From Lysobacterales bacterium (GTDB lineage Bacteria > Pseudomonadota > Gammaproteobacteria > Xanthomonadales > Marinicellaceae), in the NCBI GenBank assembly GCA_015494035.1, contig WGBZ01000386.1, forward strand, positions 1 to 12,302: a stretch of 12,302 nt of DNA. The letters are read 5' to 3'. The notes below the pieces were generated by a model. That model was not told the DNA's origin. It searched no databases and saw only the letters and a list, made by a program, of their open reading frames with translations. Below, in pieces: positions 6,349 to 12,302 of the stretch (within the stretch, counting starts at the first letter, position 1; every line of letters begins with the position of its first letter). Position numbers and translations under genes: made by a program.

Positions 6349-8448
6349 GTGGCAAAAATTACGAAACAATTTCAGTACGGACGGCACACCGTCACTTTGG
6401 AAACCGGCGAAATCGCCCGCCAGGCCGATGGCGCTGTTCTGGTCACCATGGGGGACACGGTGGTACTGGTCGCCGCGGTTGCCAAAAAGGAAGCCAAACC
6501 CGGCCAGCACTTTTTCCCGCTGACCATCAACTATCAGGAAAAAACCTACGCAGCCGGCCGGATCCCCGGTGGGTTTTTCAAGCGTGAAGGTCGACCGAGC
6601 GAACGCGAAACACTCATTTCCCGGCTGATTGACCGACCCATCCGGCCACTGTTTCCCAAGGGCTTCATGAACGAAGCGCAAGTGATTGCCACGGTCTTGT
6701 CCTACAGCGAAGACATTGACTCTGACATTCCGGCCATGATTGGCGCCTCTGCGGCATTGAGCCTGACCGGCGCACCATTTTCCGGCCCCATTGCCGGTGC
6801 CCGCGTGGGCTACAAGGACGGTGAGTACCTGCTCAACCCGACCCTGGAAGACCTGCAGGAATCCGATCTCGACCTAGTGGTGGCCGGTACCGAAAACGCC
6901 GTGCTGATGGTGGAGTCCGAAGCCAAAGAGCTGCCCGAAGATGTCATGCTCGGCGCGGTGACTTTTGGCCACGAACAGATGCAACCGGTTATCCAGGCCA
7001 TCAAGGAACTGAAAGCCGAAGCGGGCAAGCCCGACTGGGGCTGGCAGCCTCCGGCCGTTTCCGAAGAACTCAAACAAGCCATTGCCGAAAAATTCGCCGA
7101 CAAGATCGCCGCAGCTTATGGCATTCACGAGAAGCAAAAGCGCTATGAAACCCTTGGCCAGCTTCGCGATGAAGCCGTGGCCGAATTCGCCGCCGAAGAA
7201 GGCGAGCCAACCCCTGACCAGGTCAAGGACATTTTCTCGGCACTGGAAAAACAGATCGTGCGCCAAAAAATCATCGCTGGTGAAAAACGCATTGATGGCC
7301 GTGACCTGGACGAAGTGCGTCCCATCAGCATCCGCGTTGGTCTGTTGCCGCGCACCCACGGTTCGGCCCTGTTTACCCGTGGCGAAACCCAGGCGCTGGT
7401 GGTGACTACACTGGGTACCGGCCGCGACGCACAGATCACCGACAACATCGAAGGCGAAAGCAAGGACCACTTCATGTTGCATTACAACTTTCCGCCTTAC
7501 TGCGTGGGTGAAACCGGTTTTATGAGCGGCCCCAAGCGGCGTGAAATCGGCCACGGTCGACTGGCCAAGCGCGCCTTGCTGGCGGTTGTGCCATCCGCCG
7601 AGGAATTTCCTTACGTGATTCGCGTGGTGTCTGAAATCACCGAATCCAACGGTTCCAGCTCCATGGCCTCCGTGTGCGGTTCCAGCCTCTCCATGATGGA
7701 TGCTGGCGTGCCCCTGAAAGCACCGGTTTCCGGCATTGCCATGGGTCTGATCAAGGAAGGCGACAAATTCGCCGTGCTGTCCGACATTCTGGGTGATGAA
7801 GATCACCTGGGCGACATGGACTTCAAGGTCGCCGGTACCGCCGACGGCATCACGGCCTTGCAAATGGACATCAAAATCGAAGGCATCAATGAGCAGATCA
7901 TGCGCCAGGCACTGGATCAGGCCAAAGGTGGCCGTGATTTCATCCTCGGGGAAATGGAACAGGTGCTACCCTCCTACCGCAAGGAAATGTCTGAATACGC
8001 GCCGCGTTTGTTGACCATCAAGGTCAAGCCGGACAAGATCCGCGACATTATTGGTAAAGGTGGCGCCACCATTCGCCAGATCACCGAAGAAACTGGCACC
8101 ACCATCGACATCAGCGATGACGGTACCGTGGTGATCGCTTCCACCAACAAGGAAGCGGCCGAAGACGCGCGCCAGCGCATTGAAGACCTGACCGCCGATG
8201 TGGAAGTGGGCGCCACCTACGAAGGCAAAGTGGTCAAGATCATGGACTTCGGCGCTTTTGTGAACCTGCTGCCGGGCAAGGATGGCATGGTGCACATTTC
8301 ACAGATTTCCAATGAGCGCGTGGCCAAAGTTACCGACAAGCTGACCGAAGGCGACGTGGTGAAAGTCAAAGTGCTGGAAATCGACAAGCAAGGCCGTATC
8401 CGCCTCAGCATGAAGGCCTTGTTGAACGAAGAAACCCCGGCAGAATAA
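6349..8448 (+). CDS. pnp: Polyribonucleotide nucleotidyltransferase (PNPase)
   Basis: PNPase is a trimeric 3'-to-5' phosphorolytic exoribonuclease, a component of the RNA degradosome and important in the cold. From the GTG at 6349 the product is 699 aa, about the size of other gammaproteobacterial PNPases. It has two RNase PH-like domains. The first begins [20 protein letters not shown] and contains [16 protein letters not shown]. The second begins near RIDGRD (314-319) and contains the catalytic stretch [10 protein letters not shown] with Asp483 and Asp489, equivalent to E. coli Asp486 and Asp492. An all-helical linker separates them. A KH domain ([15 protein letters not shown] at 569-572) and an S1 domain (about 620-690) complete the protein. 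It lacks the long Ala/Pro tail that E. coli PNPase has. Its neighbour deaD converges on it across a shared terminator. Confidence 0.97.
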   Translation: MAKITKQFQYGRHTVTLETGEIARQADGAVLVTMGDTVVLVAAVAKKEAKPGQHFFPLTINYQEKTYAAGRIPGGFFKREGRPSERETLISRLIDRPIRPLFPKGFMNEAQVIATVLSYSEDIDSDIPAMIGASAALSLTGAPFSGPIAGARVGYKDGEYLLNPTLEDLQESDLDLVVAGTENAVLMVESEAKELPEDVMLGAVTFGHEQMQPVIQAIKELKAEAGKPDWGWQPPAVSEELKQAIAEKFADKIAAAYGIHEKQKRYETLGQLRDEAVAEFAAEEGEPTPDQVKDIFSALEKQIVRQKIIAGEKRIDGRDLDEVRPISIRVGLLPRTHGSALFTRGETQALVVTTLGTGRDAQITDNIEGESKDHFMLHYNFPPYCVGETGFMSGPKRREIGHGRLAKRALLAVVPSAEEFPYVIRVVSEITESNGSSSMASVCGSSLSMMDAGVPLKAPVSGIAMGLIKEGDKFAVLSDILGDEDHLGDMDFKVAGTADGITALQMDIKIEGINEQIMRQALDQAKGGRDFILGEMEQVLPSYRKEMSEYAPRLLTIKVKPDKIRDIIGKGGATIRQITEETGTTIDISDDGTVVIASTNKEAAEDARQRIEDLTADVEVGATYEGKVVKIMDFGAFVNLLPGKDGMVHISQISNERVAKVTDKLTEGDVVKVKVLEIDKQGRIRLSMKALLNEETPAE

Positions 8449-8482
8449 AGCCGCACACCAGTACCATTTTGGTGAGAGAAAT

Positions 8483-8513
8483 AAAAAACCCGCTCAATGG
8501 AGCGGGCTTTTAA
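8483..8513. terminator. Terminator after pnp, probably bidirectional (pnp/deaD)
   Basis: CCCGCTC (8489-8495) pairs with GAGCGGG (8500-8506) over an AATG loop. Six As precede the stem (8483-8488) and CTTTTAAA follows, so pnp transcripts get a T-tract. Read on minus, the stem is followed by TTTTTT, giving deaD transcripts a T-tract as well. It begins 35 bases after the pnp stop and lies about 84 bases beyond the deaD stop. Confidence 0.88.
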
Positions 8514-8596
8514 ATGCCTGATTGGTAATGAACGGTGGGCGAGAGTTACCGTTTTATTGCCGTTGTAATTCTGAAGCTGCCTTGGCCTTTTCAGGC

Positions 8597-10465
8597 TCAA
8601 TGCTTCTTGCGGGCTTTTCCCTTGAAGGCTTTGTGGGATTTTTTCTTGCCCTTGAAGCGTGGTCCTTTGGGGCCGTGGCCGTCATCGGCGAAACCGCGCC
8701 CTTCGCTGTGCCATTGTGCCAGTGGCGCGATCAGGCTTTTGCGGCCGGCGATGCGGGCTTTTTTCAAGGTGGAGAGCACTTCCTTGGGCATGTCAGCCGG
8801 CAAATCCACGGTGGTGAATGCGTCGTGAATGTCAATGTGGCCGATGTATTTCGAGTCCATGCCAATTTCATTGGCAATCATGCCGACTATATTGGCCGGT
8901 TTGACGCCGTGTTGATGGCCGGCATTGAGGGCAAACCGCTGCATGGCAATTTCCGGGTGTTCATGCAGTGGTCGCGCTTCGGTGTCGAGCTCGAAGCGAC
9001 TGGCCCGGGCACCCCGAGCGGCTTTGCGGCCTGATGGGGTGAAACCGGCGGTGGCGCGATCTTCGGCCTCGGCCGTTTTCTCATCCACCAGTTTGACGCC
9101 ACTGTTACCTTGCGCCAGATAGGCCAGGGCAGCGGCAATCTGGGCCGGATCGGTGTCGGTTTCTGCCTGGAACTCACGCACCAGTTGTTGCTGAATTCCC
9201 AGGTCTGCACTGGCCAGGGTATCGGCAATGCGTTCCTTGAATTTGGTCATTCGCTGTACCTTGACATCGGCCACGGTGGGCATTTTCATGGGGGTAATGC
9301 GCTGTTTGGTGACGCGTTCAATATCGCGCAACAGGCGCTGTTCACGGCGGGCCACAAACAGGATGGCCTGACCGGAACGGCCGGCACGGCCGGTGCGGCC
9401 AATGCGATGAACATACGACTCCACGTCATGGGGAATGTCATAGTTGATCACGTGGCTGATGCGGTCCACGTCCAGTCCCCGGGCCACCACATCGGTGCCC
9501 ACCAGAATATCGATCTGACCTTTTTTGAGCTGGTTCACCAGTTTTTCACGTTGCTTTTGTGGCACGTCGCCACTCAGGGCTTCGGCGGCGAAGCCGCGCG
9601 CCTTGAGTTTTTCGGCCAGTTCTTCGGTGGCCATTTTGGTGCGGACAAAAACCAGCGCCGCGTCAAAGTCCTCGGTTTCCAGCAGGCGGGTCAGTGCGTC
9701 CAGCTTGTGCAAACCACTCACCAGCCAGTAGCGCTGTTCGATGTTCTTGGCCGTGGTGGTTTTGCTGGCGACTTTGATGTCCAGCGGGTTGTAGAGGTGG
9801 TTGACCGCCACTTTTTTGACCGCCGGCGGCATGGTGGCGGAGAATAAGGCAATCTGGCGATCTTTTGGCGTGTGACCAAGAATCCAGTCCACGTCATCAA
9901 TAAACCCCATGCGCAGCATTTCATCGGCTTCATCCAACACCAGGGTGCGTAGATTATCCAGTTTCAGGGTGCCTCGGCGCATGTGATCCATGACGCGGCC
10001 GGGTGTTCCCACCACCACCTGGACGCCGCGTTTGAGCTGCCGCAGTTGCGGGGTAAAGCTTTGTCCGCCATAAATGGGCAGGACATGAAAATCGGGCACA
10101 TGCCGGGCATAGGTCTGGAAGGCCTCGGCCACCTGAATGGCCAGCTCACGCGTTGGCGTCAATACCAGGACCTGCACGCTTTTCTGGTCGGGATCCAGCC
10201 GCGACAGGATGGGCAAGGCAAAGGCAGCGGTTTTGCCCGTGCCGGTTTGTGCCTGCCCCAGCACGTCCCGTCCACTCAGAATGGCGGGGATGGCTTGTTG
10301 CTGAATCGGTGAAGGTTGTTCGTAACCGCTATCGGTGATGGCTTTCAACAAGGCCGGCTTCAGGCCAAGTTCATCAAAAGAGGGGGTGCTGCCGGTAGTT
10401 TCCCGGGTGACTGGCGGGGCGGAGTTTTTAGCGGTTTGTTCCGCTTTTGTGCTTTCTGTGTCCAT
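8597..10465 (-). CDS. deaD: ATP-dependent DEAD-box RNA helicase of the DeaD/CsdA type
   Basis: DeaD/CsdA unwinds RNA in ribosome assembly and mRNA decay, particularly in the cold, where it can work with the degradosome. The 622-aa protein has a Q motif (F30, PSPIQQQ 51-57), motif I AQTGTGKT (72-79), Ia PTRELA (104-109), Ib TPGR (154-157), II DEAD (178-181), III SAT (209-211), V around TDVVARGLD (324-332) and VI HRIGRTGR (353-360). After a DeaD-type linker it has a DbpA-like RNA-binding domain (about 507-580) and a Lys-rich tail ending KGKARKKH. The C-terminal domain separates it from short RhlE/RhlB proteins, and its length and basic tail favour DeaD over DbpA. The ATG (10463-10465) has TAAGGA just upstream on minus. 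In E. coli deaD lies downstream of pnp and nlpI in the same direction. Here it is convergent and nlpI is absent. Confidence 0.93.
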   Translation of the reverse strand: MDTESTKAEQTAKNSAPPVTRETTGSTPSFDELGLKPALLKAITDSGYEQPSPIQQQAIPAILSGRDVLGQAQTGTGKTAAFALPILSRLDPDQKSVQVLVLTPTRELAIQVAEAFQTYARHVPDFHVLPIYGGQSFTPQLRQLKRGVQVVVGTPGRVMDHMRRGTLKLDNLRTLVLDEADEMLRMGFIDDVDWILGHTPKDRQIALFSATMPPAVKKVAVNHLYNPLDIKVASKTTTAKNIEQRYWLVSGLHKLDALTRLLETEDFDAALVFVRTKMATEELAEKLKARGFAAEALSGDVPQKQREKLVNQLKKGQIDILVGTDVVARGLDVDRISHVINYDIPHDVESYVHRIGRTGRAGRSGQAILFVARREQRLLRDIERVTKQRITPMKMPTVADVKVQRMTKFKERIADTLASADLGIQQQLVREFQAETDTDPAQIAAALAYLAQGNSGVKLVDEKTAEAEDRATAGFTPSGRKAARGARASRFELDTEARPLHEHPEIAMQRFALNAGHQHGVKPANIVGMIANEIGMDSKYIGHIDIHDAFTTVDLPADMPKEVLSTLKKARIAGRKSLIAPLAQWHSEGRGFADDGHGPKGPRFKGKKKSHKAFKGKARKKH

Positions 10466-10531
10466 GGTTTTCCTTATGTGTAGAGTGTGCGCGGGGCGCA
10501 GGTGCCATCGGTGAGAGGCTAAATCATCAGA

Positions 10532-10570
10532 CAGGAAACCACATTGCGGCAGTAGCCGTTACGTTTCCTG
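10532..10570 (-). promoter_or_regulatory. Two-tier hairpin upstream of deaD
   Basis: CAGGAAAC (10532-10539) pairs perfectly with GTTTCCTG (10563-10570). Inside, separated by an asymmetric loop, CGGC (10547-10550) pairs with GCCG (10555-10558) over a four-base loop. It lies about 66 bases upstream of the deaD start and would be in its leader if transcription begins further up. I found no convincing promoter in the 10466-10686 stretch. The E. coli deaD mRNA has a long leader, so a regulatory role is possible but inferred. Confidence 0.4.
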
Positions 10571-10686
10571 CTGGAATCATGCGTGAGCGGGTTGTTTTTG
10601 GCGGGATAAATCAGGAAAAACCGTGGAAGTCATGACGCCGGCAAAGGGTCATAAAAGCATGTCACCAGTAGGGCATGCGGTGTCTC

Positions 10687-10852
10687 TTAAGGAAGCTCTG
10701 ATCGAATCGTGAACTCGCCTCTCATACCTGAAATGTCCGATCACTGTGTTGAAGTCCTTGCCAATAGCCCGCTATTGGCTGCGAACTTCGCCTTGTCCTC
10801 GTACATTTCAAGCACAACCTGCTTCGTCCAGATTCAATCAGAGCTTCCTTAA
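10687..10852 (-). repeat. Inverted-repeat element, copy 2 (MITE-like, opposite orientation to copy 1)
   Basis: A 166-bp relative of the 5510-5679 element, aligned best when read on minus. Its 22-base ends (10687-10708 and 10831-10852) match at 21 of 22, and the one difference is G-U on minus. Internal arms in plus coordinates, from outside in: TGAAATGT (10729-10736) with ACATTTCA (10803-10810), GAAGTCC (10751-10757) with GAACTTC (10783-10789), and GCCAATAGC (10760-10768) with GCTATTGGC (10771-10779). It begins 222 bases upstream of the deaD start and ends 112 bases before the queF terminator. Ends are TTAA as in copy 1. It contains no ORF of its own that looks real. Confidence 0.9.
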
Positions 10853-10964
10853 CGATTCAACGGCAAACAAGCCGGTTTGTTGCATGGGCGTGCATGATAA
10901 CCGATTTAGCCGGTTTCAGGGAAAATTCCGGCGCCGGTTTGGGTGCGACATAAAAGTGCCCCAT
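10853..10964. other. Gene-free stretch with three GCCGGTTT repeats
   Basis: Between copy 2 of the repeat element and the queF terminator there is no credible gene. The octamer GCCGGTTT occurs three times on plus (10871-10878, 10909-10916, 10933-10940), and TGCATG occurs twice (10881-10886, 10891-10896). AACCG (10900-10904) can pair with CGGTT (10911-10915). Function is unknown. Confidence 0.4.
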
Positions 10965-10992
10965 AAAAAAAGGAGCCATGGCGGCCCCTTTT
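10965..10992 (-). terminator. Intrinsic terminator of queF
   Basis: On minus, GGGGCC (10988-10983) pairs with GGCTCC (10977-10972) through six pairs, one of them G-U, over a five-base loop. Seven Ts follow (10971-10965), and AAAA before the stem can pair with part of the T-tract. It lies 43 bases beyond the queF stop. On plus the T-tract is only four bases, so activity in that direction would be weaker. Confidence 0.8.
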
Positions 10993-11035
10993 CCAGTCCT
11001 TCCCGGTTAACACGACTTCAACAATGGTCGCGGTG

Positions 11036-11395
11036 TTATTCGCCCTGCCGGTGTTCCACGGTGACGTCTGTGTAAATGCCGCCGCGCACGTTGAACTCCA
11101 TGCGCAGTTTCATCCAGCGGGGATCCAGGGCTTGGACAAGGTCATCGAGAATTTCATTGGTGACGGCTTCGTGGAAAGCGCCCTTGTCACGGAAGGACCA
11201 GACATACAGTTTCAGGGATTTCAGTTCCACGCACAGTTGATCCGGGGTGTAATCCAGATACAGGGTGGCAAAATCCGGCTGGCCCGTCTTGGGACACAAG
11301 CAGGTAAACTCGGGAACCCGGATAGAAATCACGTAATCGCGATGCGGTTGGGGATTGACAAAAGTTTCGAGTTCTTTGCTTGGTTTTGTGCTCAT
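11036..11395 (-). CDS. queF: NADPH-dependent 7-cyano-7-deazaguanine reductase QueF, one-domain type
   Basis: QueF reduces the nitrile of preQ0 to the amine preQ1 in queuosine biosynthesis, a cytoplasmic T-fold enzyme related to GTP cyclohydrolase I. The 119-aa protein has [12 protein letters not shown] (30-41), with Cys34 the expected nucleophile and Asp41 the expected proton donor. The QueF signature ELKSLKLY (57-64) follows, then RDKGAFHE (69-76), whose His-Glu is the substrate-binding pair. This is the short unimodular form, as in Bacillus. The E. coli enzyme is a bimodular protein of about 280 aa. It is short for the family but intact, starting [12 protein letters not shown] and ending after the final strand. 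The ATG (11393-11395) is preceded on minus by AGGA (11408-11405). Next to it smc is transcribed divergently, and no other queuosine gene is present here. Confidence 0.95.
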   Translation of the reverse strand: MSTKPSKELETFVNPQPHRDYVISIRVPEFTCLCPKTGQPDFATLYLDYTPDQLCVELKSLKLYVWSFRDKGAFHEAVTNEILDDLVQALDPRWMKLRMEFNVRGGIYTDVTVEHRQGE

Positions 11396-11501
11396 TAGCG
11401 ATTATCCTTGTGCGTTAGTTCGGCCTGCCAAACGCAGGCTGGTCAATAAGGGCGCACCTTACCCAAAAGCGCTCCGTGAAGCAAGCAAAACCACGGTTTC
11501 C
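11396..11501. promoter_or_regulatory. Divergent queF-smc intergenic region
   Basis: These 106 bases must hold the start signals for queF (minus) and probably smc (plus). Two inverted repeats stand out: GCCTGC (11423-11428) with GCAGGC (11434-11439), and TAAGG (11447-11451) with CCTTA (11457-11461). On minus TTGACC (11446-11441) resembles a -35 box, but no good -10 follows at normal spacing. I could not assign either promoter with confidence. Confidence 0.4.
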
Positions 11502-12302
11502 ATGAGATTATCAAAAATAAAACTGGCCGGATTCAAGTCCTTTGTTGATCCCACCGATGTGTACCTGCCCAGCAACCTGATTGGCGTGGTTGGCCCCAAT
11601 GGCTGTGGCAAATCCAATATCATTGACGCGGTGCGCTGGGTGATGGGCGAAACCAGCGCCAAAATGTTACGCGGCGCGTCCATGACCGATGTCATTTTTT
11701 CCGGTTCTTCAACCCGCAAGCCCGTGGGCAGCGCCATGGTTGAGCTGGTGTTCGACAATTCCGATGGCACCATAAAGGGCGAATTTGCCAAATACAACGA
11801 AATCTCCGTCAAGCGTCAGGTCACGCGTGATGGCCAGTCCAGCTATTTCCTCAATGGCAGCAAATGCCGCAAGAAAGACATTGTCGACCTGTTTCTGGGC
11901 ACTGGCCTGGGGCCTCGCAGTTACGCCATCATCGAACAGGGGATGATCTCTCGGGTGGTGGAATCAAGGCCGGAAGAGTTACGGGCCTATATCGAAGAAG
12001 CGGCTGGCATTTCCCGTTACCGCGAACGGCGCCGAGAAACCGAAAACCGCATTCGCCATACCCGAGAAAACCTGGAACGGCTGGACGACGTGCGGGCGGA
12101 ATTGGGCAAACGCTTGCTGCACCTTCAGCGTCAGGCCAAAAATGCCGAGCGTTATACGGAACTGAAAGAGCAGTTCCGGCACCTCGAAGCCCAGTTACTG
12201 GCGCTGCGCTGGCGTGAATGGCATCAACAGGCCGAAGCCCGGGGCCAAAAGGTTCAGGAAATGGAAACTGCGCTGGAGGCAATCAAAACCCGCCTCACCA
12301 GC
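11502..12302 (+). CDS. smc: Chromosome segregation/condensation protein SMC (3' end outside window)
   Basis: SMC is the ATPase of the SMC-ScpAB complex, which extrudes loops and helps resolve sister chromosomes. The visible 267 residues start [18 protein letters not shown]. They include Walker A GPNGCGKS (31-38), then [18 protein letters not shown], the [17 protein letters not shown] stretch and [17 protein letters not shown], after which the first coiled-coil arm begins (about 170 onward). Full-length SMCs are near 1150-1200 aa, so the hinge, return arm and C-terminal ATPase half lie beyond the window. The frame is open to the last base. The ATG at 11502 matches the family N-terminus exactly, although no strong Shine-Dalgarno precedes it. 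Presence of smc argues that this genome uses SMC-ScpAB rather than MukBEF. The gene diverges from queF. Confidence 0.97.
   Translation, partial: MRLSKIKLAGFKSFVDPTDVYLPSNLIGVVGPNGCGKSNIIDAVRWVMGETSAKMLRGASMTDVIFSGSSTRKPVGSAMVELVFDNSDGTIKGEFAKYNEISVKRQVTRDGQSSYFLNGSKCRKKDIVDLFLGTGLGPRSYAIIEQGMISRVVESRPEELRAYIEEAAGISRYRERRRETENRIRHTRENLERLDDVRAELGKRLLHLQRQAKNAERYTELKEQFRHLEAQLLALRWREWHQQAEARGQKVQEMETALEAIKTRLTS

Noticed and set aside
6874..7863. A 329-codon open frame on minus opposite pnp
   Set aside because: It lies wholly antisense to a strongly conserved gene and its translation resembles no family. Codon bias in GC-rich genes commonly opens such frames.
9110..9847. A 245-codon open frame on plus opposite the deaD helicase
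   Set aside because: It is antisense to the helicase core, with low-complexity Gly/His/Phe-rich translation and no ribosome site of note. It is a shadow of deaD.
5510..10852. Inversion of the rpsO-pnp-deaD segment by recombination between the two oppositely oriented repeats
   Set aside because: The copies are inverted, but their interiors are too diverged and the matching ends too short (22 bases) to make frequent recombination likely. The rest of the gene order is also normal.
11396..11501. A preQ1 riboswitch controlling queF
   Set aside because: The leader is very short and I see no preQ1-type hairpin with A-rich tail before the queF ribosome site, only small inverted repeats.

Overview
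The window is housekeeping chromosome from a gammaproteobacterium. The cluster nusA-infB-rbfA-truB-rpsO-pnp is canonical, NusA carries the two C-terminal acidic repeats typical of the group, and the condensin gene is smc rather than mukB. This points away from Enterobacterales and towards a Pseudomonadales/Oceanospirillales-type lineage. I cannot name the genus. Base composition is moderately GC-rich by eye, and no gene looks horizontally acquired.

Layout: 1-1367 nusA (5' end outside the window), 1435-3984 infB, 3995-4405 rbfA, then a hairpin/T-tract terminator (4443-4474). truB (4553-5503) follows, then a 399-base spacer holding a 170-bp inverted-repeat element (5510-5679), a possible promoter and a long hairpin leader in front of rpsO (5903-6169). 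A 179-base structured leader precedes pnp (GTG start, 6349-8448). A terminator at about 8483-8513 lies between pnp and the convergent deaD/csdA-type helicase (8597-10465, minus). Upstream of deaD is a roughly 570-base gene-free stretch. It contains a leader hairpin, a second inverted-repeat element (10687-10852), a cluster of short repeats and the queF terminator. A short one-domain queF (11036-11395, minus) is divergent from smc (11502 to the window end, plus).

Functionally the genes serve transcription elongation (NusA), translation initiation (IF2), 30S maturation (RbfA, S15), tRNA modification (TruB, QueF), RNA turnover and cold adaptation (PNPase, DEAD-box helicase), and chromosome organisation (SMC).

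No obvious new protein system is present. The most interesting signal is non-coding. The two inverted-repeat elements are diverged copies of one family. They can be aligned end to end in one orientation, and their internal stems differ by compensatory base changes. Imperfect pairs in the main stems become G-U rather than A-C in a single orientation, which in both copies matches the direction of the neighbouring genes. This suggests a transposable-element-like repeat that is folded and perhaps maintained as RNA.
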